From: Odiellus spinosus
Taxonomy: Eukaryota > Arthropoda > Arachnida > Opiliones > Phalangiidae
DNA: 64,000 nucleotides
Assembly (NCBI GenBank): GCA_963920705.1
Contig: OY987239.1
Span: forward strand, 11,477,004 to 11,541,003
Reading direction: 5' to 3'
The notes under the pieces were generated by a model. It was not told where the DNA came from. It was given only the letters and a program-made list of their open reading frames with translations, and ran no database searches. The translations under genes were made by a program, and so were the position numbers. Shown in pieces: positions 1-12,134 of the stretch. The first letter of the stretch is position 1. Each line of letters begins with the position of its first letter.

Positions 1-10
1 GCGTTTCTAG

Positions 11-2644
11 TCCCAGGATGTAATATAAGTCCGTGGGAAGACGTATCTTCCCACAGTCGCACCACAAGGTAAGCAAATATTCCCCGTCCACCCAGTTCTG
101 TATTTTTATAAACACATTGTCATCCGAAACAGTACAACAAGTTCAACATCGAGTAGCGAAGGCACCGAATTTACAAAAATAGATGAGCAAAGACTTCGTG
201 ATTATATTGGACAATTGAAAAGCGACCGATCTTCGGTTAAAACTACAGTAGTTGAGTTAGAAAGTATTCACGTGGACCCATCAATGAAAGATTCTTTCCC
301 AACTGTTTTTGAAGCCCAAAAACTTGACTTGGAAAACGCGGTTTTGATGCAAGAACTAATGGCGATGAAGGTTAGTGACATTTAAACGTATTTTTTGCGA
401 TAGGTTCGAACCAATCTTCCAATAGAATCGCCAAATGTTTAAAATATCAAATTTTTACGTTACAGGAAGATAAAGCGGAGTTAAAAGCTCAAGTTTATCT
501 CTTGGAAAAAGAGAAAGCCTCGTTAGAATTGCGTTTAAATAGCCGAGAAGCGCAAGAACAGGCCTATTTGGTTCACATTGAACATTTAAAAGCCGAGGTT
601 GAAGAACACCAACAATTGACGGAAAGACTTCGAGGAAATCAAGGTCATAGTTCAAACGCCCACGTATACATGTCCGAAGGAAGCGCCAGCCCCGATAGCG
701 GTCACGAATTCGCAGAAGCTGAAAGACGCGAGAAAAAACTCAAATCTAGGATACAAGAATTAGTTTCTACGTTGGAAAAAGTTACAAAAAACTCCGATCT
801 ACGGGCTCAACAATCTACGGAGTTCATTAACGATTTGAAAAGGGCTAACAGGTAAATTTTATCCATTCTGGGTGAACACGTTTCTTATATTTTAGCAGCG
901 AGTGTTTAAAGTTAGCTGGGAGCGTTTAAAGTTAGCTGGGAGCGATTAAAGTTAGCTGGGAGCGTTTAAAGTTAGCTGGGAGCGTTTAAAGTTAGCTGGG
1001 AGCGTTTAAAGTTAGCTGGGAGCGTTTAAAGTTAGCTGGGAGCGTTTAAAGTTAGCTGGGAGCGTTTAAAGTTAGCTGGGAGCGTTTAAAGTTAGCTGGG
1101 AGCGTTTAAAGTTAGCTGGGAGCGTTTAAAGTTAGCTGGGAGCGTTTAAAGTTAGCTGGGAGCGTTTAAAGTTAGCAAACGAGCGTTTAAAGTTAGCAAA
1201 CGAGCGTTTAAAGTTAGCAAACGAGCGTTTAAAGTTAGCAAACGAGCGTTTAAAGTTAGCAAACGAGCGTTTAAAGTTAGCAAACGAGCGTTTAAAGTTA
1301 ACTGGGAGCGTTTAAAGTTAACTGGGAGCGTTTAAAGTTAACTGGGAGCGTTTAAAGTTAACTGGGAGCGTTTAAAGTTAACTGGGAGCGTTTAAAGTTA
1401 ACTGGGAGCGTTTAAAGTTAACTGGGAGCGTTTAAAGTTAACTGGGAGCGTTTAAAGTTAACTGGGAGCGTTTAAAGTTAACTGGGAGCGTTTAAAGTTA
1501 GCTGGGAGCGTTTAAAGTTAGCTGGGAGCGTTTAAAGTTAGCTGGGAGCGTTTAAAGTTAGCTGGGAGCGTTTAAAGTTAGCTGGGAGCGTTTAAAGTTA
1601 ACTGGGAGCGTTTAAAGTTAGCTGGGAGCGTTTAAAGTTAGCTGGGAGCGTTTAAAGTTAGCTGGGAGCGTTTAAAGTTAGCAAACGAGCGTTTAAAGTT
1701 AGCAAACGAGCGTTTAAAGTTAGCAAACGAGCGTTTAAAGTTAGCAAACGAGCGTTTAAAGTTAGCAAACGAGCGTTTAAAGTTAGCTGGGAGCGTTTAA
1801 AGTTAGCTGGGAGCGTTTAAAGTTAGCTGGGAGCGTTTAAAGTTAGCTGGGAGCGTTTAAAGTTAGCTGGGAGCGTTTAAAGTTAACTGGGAGCGTTTAA
1901 AGTTAACTGGGAGCGTTTAAAGTTAACTGGGAGCGTTTAAAGTTAACTGGGAGCGTTTAAAGTTAACTGGGAGCGTTTAAAGTTAACTGGGAGCGTTTAA
2001 AGTTAGCTGGGAGCGTTTAAACTTAGCTGGGAGCGTTTAAAGTTAGCTGGGAGCGTTTAAAGTTAGCTGGGAGCGTTTAAAGTTAGCTGGGAGCGTTTAA
2101 AGTTAGCTGGGAGCGTTTAAAGTTAGCTGGGAGCGTTTAAAGTTAGCTGGGAGCGTTTAAAGTTAACTGGGAGCGTTTAAAGTTAACTGGGAGCGTTTAA
2201 AGTTAACTGGGAGCGTTTAAAGTTAACTGGGAGCGTTTAAAGTTAACTGGGAGCGTTTAAAGTTAACTGGGAGCGTTTAAAGTTAGCAGCCAGCGTTTAA
2301 AGTTAGTCTCAGTGGAATTTGCTAATAATTTTTTTAACTTTAACAATATACGAAACAGTGCCTTGGTTACGGCTTTCGAGAAAGCAAAGAAGAAAAATCA
2401 AACCAAAGTTAAAAAACTGGAACAACAAATGGCTCTAATGCTCGAAAGACATAATGCCCAAGTAAGAAATAAAACTTCATTTTTATATTTTGGATGTGTC
2501 TGATTAGGCCCAAAAGGTTTTTCTTAATTAGGCTTAATTATTTTGCCCCAATTTCAGGTTAGAATGATGAAGCAAAGAATCGCAATGCTTGAAGGCGAAA
2601 GCCATCAAGCTTGCGGTGGTACAGGTGGCGAAACATCGTTATAA
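11..2644 (+). CDS. MCC: MCC (mutated in colorectal cancers) homolog, last five coding exons
   Basis: Partial gene; upstream exons lie outside the window. Exons joined by GT-AG introns with consistent phase are 11-68, 133-370, 466-851, 2359-2461 and 2558-2644 (stop TAA 2642-2644). The translation is a glutamate/lysine-rich coiled coil. It contains stretches I recognise from MCC, such as EAQKLDLENAVLMQELMAMK, REAQEQAYLVHIEHLK and SALVTAFEKAKKK, and ends in GETSL, a class I PDZ-binding C-terminus also present in human MCC. MCC is a cytoplasmic and membrane-associated scaffold that binds PDZ proteins such as Scribble and is linked to Wnt, migration and polarity; that role is family knowledge, not visible here. 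The intron 852-2358 is almost wholly tandem repeat. Exon 11-68 is the weakest part, because it relies on a splice acceptor at the very edge of the window. Confidence 0.9.
899..2306. repeat. 20-bp minisatellite filling an MCC intron
   Basis: About 70 head-to-tail copies of a 20-bp unit, agcgtttaaagttagctggg, with three variants arranged in blocks: ...gttagctggg, ...gttaactggg, and a 21-bp form ...gttagcaaacg. Variants occur in runs (for example 7 consecutive gcaaacg units, then 9-10 aactggg units), which suggests local unit-to-unit homogenisation. The array starts about 47 bp after the donor and ends about 50 bp before the acceptor of intron 852-2358, so it makes up about 93% of that intron. 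Confidence 0.97.
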
Positions 2645-4048
2645 CGATAAAAAAAGGGGAAATATTTTCTACTTTTATTTGGTGTTCGATTGTGGTCCTA
2701 GAAAACGGTTAATCCGATTAATTGGACGAGATACAAACTCGTCCGTAATTGGTACGACAATTTAGATGGATGTCAAGATCTTGGTGTCTGTCAAAGATAA
2801 TGAAAGAAACTTTTTCAATATACCCCCTTTAAAATTAATCCATAATCCTATTTAATCTTTAATAATTAATAATCTAATAGTTAAAGGTTAATTAAACCTT
2901 GCACAATCTGGTCCAAATATTTTTATTTTCTTTTGACTTTGATTTATTTTTTACGAACGAATACCAAACTTCGATGGCCAATTTTTTCTATTTCTTAAGT
3001 TATTTGACGCCGGAAGTAGTAGAAACCGAACTAAACGCGCTTTAACTAGTAGTAAGTCTTCCTATCGTCTAGATAATTCCCAAAAAATTACTTTGGTTTA
3101 CGTTTTTACGCAGAAATTTGCCAAATGATTCAACGAAATGCTTCGATACTTATATTTTGTCTCTGTTAAAGAGACTATCTGCCATTTTTAAATCCCCTTT
3201 AAAGTCGATTTATTTTTTAACTTAGCAGACGACGTTAACCATAATAAATAGTACAGTCAAAGCAAAGCTGTGTGCTTAAGGGAAGAGCATTTTAAAGGGG
3301 CAAATTTCAGAGCAGATAGGTCCTTTACAAAGCAGACGACAAAAATGGGACCCATGTATTGTTAAATTAATGGGCGGAGTCACATCTATCCGATAGGAGT
3401 AATTTAAACTCAAGGTCACTGAAACTCCTTTGGGCTTGCTTTAAATTAGGAATGACGTCAAAGAAGAGTATTTTGCTCCCCAACTAGATACACCCTCGCT
3501 TGAAATATGGAATAAAATTAAAAGAATGGAGTTTGGCCCCCATAGATACTGAATAACTTAAAGGCGAGGGGTTTTTACAACGATATTTATGTTAGAATAG
3601 TGTGACGAGGGGTGAGGAAAATTGAATACAATCGCTTACAAAACAAAATGTACATTTTTACGTTGTAAAATTTATATCCCTGTTTCAAGGGAAAAACTAT
3701 ATTAAAAATATTAAAATTTCAAAAATAATATAGCCAAAAAAGTTGTATATGTTCCTGTATGGTTTTGTACAAACACCGTAGTAATTGCTTTGTAAAATGA
3801 AAAAAAAAAAAAAAAATACAAATTTTCATTGTAAACGCGAATGTCTGGTGAAAATAAAAAAATTAACCCTAAATATAGTTATTTTTTAGGTTTATGTTCA
3901 AGGAATTTCAATCTACCAATAACAAAACGAATCGAGTCTGGATGAACTTTAACCTCCCACCTCTAATCAACCGAGCTAACCATTGAACCTCAGTGGGCTC
4001 TGTTTGATGTTGTGATTTGTGTGTAATTAACAGAAGGAATAATTTACG
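2645..4048. other. MCC 3' UTR and downstream intergenic sequence
   Basis: No convincing coding frame. A hexamer AATAAA at 3853-3858 could end MCC transcripts. A mobile-element remnant at 3166-3328 is listed separately. The rest is AT-rich unique sequence. Confidence 0.5.
3166..3328. mobile_element. Short palindromic element (family J) with TTAAAG-GACTATCTGC ends
   Basis: The ends are inverted copies: TTAAAGAGACTATCTGCC on the left and GCAGATAGGTCCTTTA on the right. The interior carries AGCAGACGACGTTAACCA and a segment around TACAGTCAAAGC that reappears in reverse orientation at 19747-19913. It has no coding capacity. The terminal motif GATAGTCCCTTTAAA is also the unit of the minisatellite at 21437-22965. 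Confidence 0.65.
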
Positions 4049-6930
4049 ATGACCGTAAACCAAAAAAGGTAAGTTTTTTTAACTAAACCTAACATAATAA
4101 GATGTCTTCAAAATAACGGTGTGTCATTCTACTTTGTATGCCTGTAACCAGAACTGAAGGATGTCTTTGGAAAAGGCTTAACTAATGGATGCGTTTACTG
4201 ACAGAATGGTATTGTAAAAGCGGTTCAGATGTCCCGACTCCAGAGAAACCACCATCAAAGGTAACTGACAATCTCAATTGAACCCAACGAAGTTGTTTAG
4301 AACAGATATGGCGAAGAAACGATAAATCGAGGACATGACCATTCTCTGTTTAAGAGATTAAAATTCGCGGTCGTCCTAACTCCTAGCCAACAGCAATCGT
4401 ACAGTTTGTGACGTCATATGACGCCTCTTTGCCCCCAAAATGCCATAGCTTTTAAGTTGACCTCAAAAATGCGTCACCACGGTGATGACAGACATAAACT
4501 CAAAGGTCATGTCGTGAGATTAGAGATGAATCGTTTCATTGCCCATGGATGAAGGAAGGATTAGTTTGCAGGATTTTTGGTATAAAACGTAAGTAGGCTT
4601 AGAGGAATGGGTGTTAGTTTGGGGTCTTTTTTTTCTTTCTTGAAAGAGATATATGCTTAGATCAAAATGAGTTAGTTTGCAATATATTTGGCTGAATTGA
4701 AAAGTAGGCTTAGCTGTATGGGGTCAAAGGTCTCATGGAAATAGAATTGTGACCTAAGACTAGTTTAATAATGGGATTCAGTTTGCAATCTCTGGTGGAA
4801 AGGTAAAATGCAAGTTAAAATATTCAGTAAGGATAAATAAACTCAGTTACCTTGAAATATAAATTTATTTTTTATTACATGACCCAGACTTAGATACAAG
4901 ACTAATATGTACTCAGCCTCTTTATGTTTTTTTTAAACAATTCATTTAAAATAGTTATTTAAATATGGAAGTTTATAGTAAGGTTCAAATTACAGAGTAA
5001 ATAAATAACTCCTTAAAAATAAATATACCTTTTAACATCTCTTTAGAAAACGATAGATTTTAGAAGAATATAAAATTTAAATTAATATTATGTTTTAAAA
5101 CCAAAAATAATTATGATTGATTTTTGAGTTTACGGAATGTTTGGTTTGTCTTCTGATAATGATTGCCAATATTTTCACTTTTCCGCCGTACAAATGTTCT
5201 TTCAAAGTGTAAATTTTCCATACCTTTTAATTTTCAATCAATCCCGAGTAATTTTAATCGAAAGAGTACGATATTTGTGCCATAATCTTTAATTTCCCGC
5301 AACCGTTAATGGCAGTAAACCTCGCGGTTTCGCAAAATAATTTAATTTCTATTTCTTTTTCTTAACTTCTTTCCGTTGCATTTTTAATTTTTTCTTTTCT
5401 TCCTTTTTCTTTTCCTTTTCTCGTAAACTTTTTATTAATTTCCACGTGAAAAAACCTGAAAAAAAAGCGTTATTCAAGGTTAAGCCTTTTTCAAAACTCT
5501 ACCATATGGTAAAAGCGTCTGATCCAATTTTATCAACTAAATCTATTTATTTTTTTATCACTATTTATAATAATTATCACTTACCAATTACCCCTACGGG
5601 AATAACAATAAAAACGGAATAAAAGGCTAACATTGAGCCCCCTTCATCCTGATTTTCTAGGACTGTTTCTTCGTCCATTATATATCGAAGATGATTCTTA
5701 TATTTTTTATACGACCTACCTACGGTGATACAATACTAAGTAATGTGCCTATTTTATAATACGAGTCCCTTAGATATCGGATTAAAACTAAAGCATCATC
5801 AAAATAAACAGCTGCCTAACTTCCCCCGATACTCGGTTAATACTTCAAAAGTGATAAACGATTGAAGAGAACCAGAAATAAAAAACGTGGCAAAAGAATT
5901 TCATAGGAGTAAAAAGGGAGGAGTGAACTGAGATAAACTCTAGCCCATTTTTTTTCTTTTTTATAAGAAAACTAGTTAAACGAGATAATTTTTAACGAGC
6001 TTCTTATCATAGCCTCATAGGCTGGACATTTCTCAAATCAAGTGACATTCATTAGGCCTAATTCTAAATTATTTATGACTAGCGTGGAATTATTATTAAT
6101 ACTACAATTAAATTTAAACGGTAGGCTTATGCTTAAATTATATTTTCTATTTATATTTTAGACAAAGATTGGAATTTGTGTGGAAACTTGGAAAGGAAAT
6201 TGGGAATGAAGTTCAATTAAATGGCACACCAAGGCTTACCTACGAGACCTATCGTTACAATAGCGGGGAAAACGAAGACCCAGTTGCTAAATGCGTGTTC
6301 TATAGGACCACCTTCTTTAAAATCGGGGTTCGTTAAGTCTACCATGTTTTATAACCAACTACTTGGTAATTAAAATTAACTTCGCTAATTTCATTAGCTT
6401 AAAATTGTGCGCTGTATTATAATGCCAGCGTAACAAGAGGATGAAAAAAAAAAACTTAAGCTGCGTTCAGCGATTAACCGAAATGTCCGGTAGGTTACTG
6501 ATTGATGTATTTATATAGAGAGTGTATTTCCGGTAAATGTTGCTAAACCAACTTTTACTTTTGACTCTTTCCGCTAGGGAGCGACACTCTACAGGGTAAA
6601 AATTTTGTTCATACAAGGGTGGATCAACAAAGGTCAAAGGAGTATGGAACTGTAATGAAAGGTTACGTGACGGCAGAATGAAAAATGGCGCCTTGTTTAA
6701 ATCTTTCAATCCAAATAAACGAACTTTGTTTTCGATTTTTCTCATATGAACAACTGCAGCTTGTGTTATAGGTATGTTATTTTCTTTTTTAGAACATCTC
6801 TCCTCCACGGTGATATGAAAATTTGCAAATTAACAGGTTGAATTTCTTTATTTTTAGTTAAGCCTAAAATGGTTATCAGCAAAAGTATAAATCACGATCT
6901 ACACACGAATCTGAGGATGGATTTTAACGA
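4049..6930 (+). CDS. Unidentified spliced gene, first three coding exons
   Basis: Not recognised with confidence. The proposed exons are 4049-4068 (ATG ACC GTA..., donor GTAAGT), 6162-6331 (donor GTTAAGT) and 6858-6930 (donor GTAAGT). The three join without a stop in one frame and the phases match (2, 1, 2). The roughly 88-residue product starts MTVNQKRQRLEFVWKLGKE and contains RLTYETYRYN, a lone AKC and INHDLH. This resembles the layout of a degenerate FLYWCH zinc finger (hydrophobic-YxGYRY, Cys, then HxH), but the usual WxC is missing, so the family call is weak. A fourth exon may lie at 17774-17890, which fits the phase. Intron 1 contains another gene on the opposite strand. It could instead be chance open frames. 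Confidence 0.4.
5349..5678 (-). CDS. Small single-pass membrane protein (SMIM-like), 66 aa
   Basis: Two exons on the minus strand: 5585-5678 (ATG at 5678) and 5349-5455 (TAG at 5349-5351), joined by a 129-bp GT-AG intron in phase 1. The protein has an acidic N-terminus (MDEETVLENQDEGG), one hydrophobic helix of about 20 residues (residues 16-35, MLAFYSVFIVIPVGVIGFF), then a strongly basic tail rich in KEK repeats ending KKKK. The final lysines at -3 and -4 fit a dilysine ER-retrieval signal. The size and the W-K-L-x-K helix-to-tail junction recall small integral membrane proteins such as SMIM15, but I cannot assign an ortholog. It lies antisense within the first intron of the gene at 4049-6930. 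Confidence 0.7.
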
Positions 6931-7729
6931 GTAAGTGATTAAATTTAATAAATATAATAATTAACCTAGGTAGGTAAATGCATGTTTTAATTTTTGAACA
7001 TATAATCATAAGTCCTCGTCGTAAGTAGTTTATTTCATGGTCAAATTATAGGCAGGGGTCCCTATCCGAGATTTTTTTTTACTCTAGAGGCCCCCTAATG
7101 GCCGAAACACACATAAAAGTGAGTCTAATAGGTAGGGAGGGGTGAAAAAACTTCGGTATTGTTATTATAATTGTCAAATAAGTGCGAGTAATCTGGTAAG
7201 CAGCCCCCTGTAACATGAAACCATAATGCTATAACCTTTCACAGAGTAACCTAATTGTTAATTAACAATTATCGTTCTTAGGATTTTATTTCTTATTGTA
7301 TCCGATTAAGAATAGATTAGAGATTTTATAATAAAGACAAAGGCTTATCATTAAAACTTTATTTTCCATCTTTCAATTGAATTTGATACCAGAAGGTTCG
7401 TAATAGACCTCAAATAAATCAATTATATCCCAAAAGATAGCTATCGCGCTAAAAATTGGATAAGAAAACTCGTTTTCCATTTTCCCGTGAGGCCCTAAGA
7501 AAAAACCTTGAGTCCTGGTAAAAATTTGAGTCTATTTTTTTATATAAAAACTATTTCGCAACCTAGAAAAAAAAAAAAAAAAAAAAAAAAAAAGAAGCGA
7601 CTTCGTTCTTGGCCAAGGTCGCTACGCAGAGTTTATATCCTATTTTGTGCTGTTAGCATAAGTAACAAATACAGAAGTATGATAATGTAAAGCCCAGGTT
7701 ACGTTTACTCGGATTGCTATACGAAATAT

Positions 7730-8067
7730 CAGAAGCCGATGAAACCCTCCTTTGAAGTCTATTACTCCCTGGTCTTGTCTACCCCTCTCTGTATGGGTTA
7801 GTTTCAAAAAGCGCGATTCGTACGCCTCCTAACGGTAGATATTTTCGGAGCGGGAGTTCGTCGAGCGAATATCTCTAGCAGCCTTGGAGTTCGTCAAAAA
7901 ACGTCGTCGTTTGTGGAGAGAGAGAGAATTTTCAATTTTCCGTAGACAGGGGGTATGAAGTAGGACCCCTCCGATCTCGTAAAATTGTGAATTTTACCCA
8001 TACAGAGAGGCGCGCTATATCGAACATTAGAGTAGTAGACTTCAAAGGAGGGTTTCATCGGCTTCTG
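7730..8067 (-). mobile_element. A-family MITE copy A1 (338 bp)
   Basis: Begins CAGAAGCCGATGAAACC and ends with its inverse complement. Orientation is reverse relative to copy A2, judged from the asymmetric interior. It is flanked by a 17-bp direct repeat, attgctatacgaaatat, at 7713-7729 and 8070-8086, separated from the element on the right by two extra bases. Other copies have 7-bp duplications. Confidence 0.93.
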
Positions 8068-8695
8068 GTATTGCTATACGAAATATACCAGATACTTCAG
8101 AGAAACGGGATGTAGATAACAAATTTGCCATTTCCTAGCCCCATCTAGTGGCAAAGTCGTATTTTTATAACCTTAATTTTAATTTCTACAATAATATAAT
8201 TATCTTGGAGTTGGAGTACTTCAAGAACACTTGAAACAGCTCAATAAAAATAGCCATAAATTTAGGGAGATATATCATACTTATTAGATATTATATAACT
8301 TATGCTGATAATTTAAGATCGTTGATAAAGTGAGAGTCGGGTCTTTCCCGCCTTCGTAATTCAAATAATTGTTTCTATACTTTCATTACGCAGTTATTGT
8401 CTCTGATTTTTTTGGGTTCGTGGTTATGATACAAAACGAAATAGAACACGTAGGTGTTTCCCATGATCCCATCAAATCACGTGGGTGACTGGCTTTTTAT
8501 TTTATTACGTTTCCAGTCAGGCATTCTATTATAAGACCCTTTAAATGAATACTTAAATGTTTAAAGAGATACTATTAGCTGAAATTAAGTATTTTTTCTG
8601 ATTCATTATTTAAAAATATGTCCCTATGAATTTTTTCATAATTTTTGAAGCACCAGAAAAGTTTATATCTTAAACATGCGTTTGAATTTCGCTAT

Positions 8696-9005
8696 AGTGA
8701 CTTTTCGACCAATCAGCGGTCGCGTTAAAAGACCAGGAGTTTTTACTCTCGTTGCGCGCGCCTCGCGATCCCGCCGGATTATGTCTCGCGCTCCTTATCA
8801 ATTTCAATTTCAAAGTTAGGCTTAGCGCAAATATGGTCCCATTTCTACAATTTATAAGATTTTTGTCCGTTTTATTTTACCAAATTGATTGAAAAGCCCG
8901 GTTAATACACTAACTGGGTCTCTAAAAACTTCTCTATACCGAGAATCATATCTCAATCATTATCTATTCTAAAACATCGCGAGACAGATTGGTCGGAAAG
9001 TCACT
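8696..9005. mobile_element. Palindromic element D, about 310 bp
   Basis: Terminal inverted repeats AGTGACTTTTCGACCAATC (left) and GATTGGTCGGAAAGTCACT (right), 18 of 19 positions complementary. The interior has no coding frame. It lies 8 bp from the next element. Confidence 0.8.
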
Positions 9006-9012
9006 TCATTAA

Positions 9013-9296
9013 TAGTCCTGGTCGATTTCCAAAACCGGAAGTCTAGAGAACTTCGCGAAAATTTTGGCGGGGAAAACTTTTTGTCACGTGATCGTCCGCC
9101 ATCTTTTTGTAGGGTGAAAATAGCTACAGACTAACCAACGCCTCCTATACTTTATCATATAGGAAGCGTTGGACTAACAACTTGAATTTGGTTTGTGGAA
9201 AATAAAATTATAAATAGTCTGGCAACCTGTTACTACGAAAAGATGGCGGCGCGGCTATGAGACAAGGGCCCATTTCCGGCAAATCGACCAGGACTA
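9013..9296. mobile_element. Palindromic element C, about 284 bp
   Basis: Ends are TAGTCCTGGTCGATTTCC and GGCAAATCGACCAGGACTA, inverse complements with small mismatches. An internal hairpin at about 9134-9172 has CCAACGC-TCCTATA arms. No coding frame. It abuts element D, so two different families landed next to each other. Confidence 0.8.
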
Positions 9297-9964
9297 TATA
9301 TAAACCCAATGGTAAGCCTAAAAAAATTTCAAATATTATTTTCTAATTGTAATAATTGATAAAATAATTATGTTTAATTACTAAAAACCAGTCTAGCGTA
9401 CTTTTAGACATACGTTTAGAATATAGGTTAATTAGATTAATTAACTAATTCATTAACTACTTCAAATTTTCTAGTTTTAAATAGTGAAAACACTTTAATA
9501 ACACCTTGGTTTTGTTTTTCCTGAATTTATTTATTACCCCAACTCAAAATTAGATGCCACCAACTCTTGAAATATATATTAAATTTTTATTTTTACCGAT
9601 GACATAAGAGCGGGAATGTAAGAGCAAATTATAAATCACTAAACTTATTCAGTAATGGCGCGATTTCGATTACGTGATAAATTCTTTATTTCTTAACCAA
9701 TAAAAGCTTATTCATCAGAATATCATTTACTTTCGAAATATAATTAATTTTATTCAAAAGATTATGCAAAACATTTTTATTTGATTATGCAAAAATTAAT
9801 TTAATTCAATTTATTATATGAATTTCATCCTTATATTTGAAATGTTTGCCGTTTTATTTCCCCCTGAGTGATTAGTTTATTAATAATCAGAGTTGAAGAC
9901 ACTTAAAGATAGAGTAAAAAGGAAAAAAAAAATTTAATTAGATATAAAATCCGGCCAATCATAT

Positions 9965-10301
9965 CAGAAGCCGATGAAACCCTCCTTTGAAGTCTACTAC
10001 TCTAATGTTCCATATAGTGCGCCTCTCTGTATGGGTAAAATTCACAATTTTACTAGATCGGAGGGGTCCTACTTCATCCCCCCTGTCTACGGAAAATTGG
10101 AAATTCTCTCTCTCCACAAACGACGACGTTTTTTTGACGAACTCAAAGGTTGCTAGAGATATTCGCTGGACGAACTCCCGCTCCGAAAATATCTACCGTT
10201 AGGAGGCGTACGAATCGCGCTTTTTGTAACTAACCCATACAGAGAGGGGTAGACAAGACCCGGGAGTAATAGACTTCAAAGGAAGGTTTCATCGGCTTCT
10301 G
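9965..10301 (+). mobile_element. A-family MITE copy A2 (337 bp)
   Basis: Terminal inverted repeats of about 70 bp (imperfect). A perfect 7-bp target duplication ATCATAT is present at 9958-9964 and 10302-10308. Confidence 0.95.
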
Positions 10302-10969
10302 ATCATATTAATTTACCAAAAAATTCTAATTTTTATCTTCATTTTCCCTTTAATATTAAAATTAGCTCAGTCATACGGGTCTTTATGGACGCGATTTTGA
10401 AACGCGTTGGAGAGAGTTAACGAGCTACAACATTTACACTCCTTCGAGCAGTCTTTACATACATTTGTATTGAAGTAGCGGGGTATCCGTAAAAACAACA
10501 ATATTTTTTCCAAACAGCTGTATTAGCCACGTTTGCGTTTGTTAGAATATACGTTCTAAAGATTATAAGGCAAGGATAATAAAAATTAAGCTTAATTCCA
10601 CGAATTTAATGCGTAACGATGAATGTTCACTGATTTTAAATCCCTATCTAATACCAAAAGTCTATTAAATCATTCCATAAAAGTAAACAACGCCCGTAAG
10701 AGCCCATCACTTACAAATAACCAAAAAAAGTCATCACCCCTGTCTGCCTCGGGTGATTTGGACTCTTGTGTTGTTACCCTAGGTAACAATAAATTCCAGT
10801 CACTTATCCAATACTAAAATAATATAATCTTTAATTTTATGTATTTAAAGTGAGGCTATTACTGATTTTTATGAACTCCAAATTTAAATTGAGTGATATT
10901 TTCGGGTTGATTGTTAAAAAACGATTCAAAATATATATACATATGTCATAGAACAAAATTACAGCGACT

Positions 10970-11455
10970 GTAAAAATACATATTTTATAATCACCCATTT
11001 TCCTTCTAAATCTGAACGCACGCTTCTATTTGTGAACACTTTCATTTAAAAATGTGTAACTTAACTTTGGTTGGGTCTATTTAAAGATGGAAGAGCTCAT
11101 TTTGTAGATTAAGAATGGGGCTATTCGGGGAACACAGTTTCAACACTCTAGGAAAAGACACGGAGAAGATAGGACCCTAATTACCCCGACAGTAAAAATA
11201 CATATTTTATAATCGCCCATTTTCGAAATTTTTAAATCTGAACGGACGCTTCTATTTGTGAACACTTTCATTTAAAAATGTATAACTTAACTTTGGTTGG
11301 GTCTATTTAAAGATGGAAGAGCTCATTTTGTAGATTAAGAATGGGGCTATTCGCGGAACACAACTTCAACACTCTAGGAAAAGACACGGAGAAGATACGA
11401 CCCTAATTACCCCGACAGTAAAAATTTTATAATCACCCATTTTCGAAATTTTTAA
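10970..11455. repeat. Tandem duplication, unit about 222-226 bp, two and a bit copies
   Basis: Copies start at 10970 and 11192, with a truncated third at 11418. Units share GTAAAAATACATATTTTATA near the start and GGTTGGGTCTATTTAAAGAT in the middle, with a few substitutions. No coding frame. Confidence 0.9.
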
Positions 11456-11465
11456 AATTAAAATT

Positions 11466-11511
11466 CCCCCGCAATCTACGTCATCAATAGTGATGACGTA
11501 GATTGCGGGGG
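11466..11511. repeat. Long hairpin, 21-bp arms with a 4-base loop
   Basis: The arm CCCCCGCAATCTACGTCATC is followed by a short loop (atag) and the exact inverse complement. It sits immediately 3' of the truncated third copy of the duplication at 10970-11455 and could be the core of a small foldback element. Confidence 0.9.
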
Positions 11512-12134
11512 ACTATAGAGTCGTCTGATTTCGCTATTGCACCAGTCGTTTCGCGCCGTATTGTTCGTAAAAGTACTTAATCCAGATCAAATCAACAACC
11601 TTTCGTATGAAAATTAAAATTAATTACGTCATAAATCGTGGAATAAAATGACCTTCATATTTTTGTCATTTTCATTTCCAACGCTTCAACGCAGGGGTGT
11701 AAATTTTTGAATATAACGTCTTAATAATATAATTCAGTCTCACTTTGGATCATAAAAAGATTTTATCAGTTTAGTCAAATTTTTTTTCGAGTGTAACCGG
11801 ATAGTCTAGCTTTTATGGCAGTGTAATCAACACCAACAATTATCGTAATATAGATAACACTTGATAAGTATGATTTCCTTTGAAAAAAAAATATTGCAAA
11901 CAATATATAGTTGCTTTAATTATACTATTTTTGTTTAGGGGCCCCAAGCTTTTTTTTAAACCATTATCGATTACGTAATAGTGTTATTCATTGTGATAAT
12001 TCTATTACCTAATTTAACCGATAATAAAAATTACAATATAGGGAAATATTGAAATTAACATTTCATTGGAGCTAAAAATGCAACAGCTCTTAATTAATTC
12101 CTAAAGTTTGATAAAGTTTGAATTTTAGTAAAAG

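Noticed and set aside
899-2306. Regularly spaced array considered as CRISPR
   Set aside because: Units are contiguous with no unique spacers, and the DNA is a eukaryotic intron.
6467-6808. A 113-codon minus-strand frame
   Set aside because: It has no ATG at its start, no family resemblance, and lies in an intron-like AT-rich stretch.
7508-7690. A frame containing a run of lysines
   Set aside because: It is created by a poly-A microsatellite.
9974-10202. Recurring short frames reading KPSFEVYYSNV
   Set aside because: They occur in every A-family MITE in either orientation and are frameshifted between copies; not genes.
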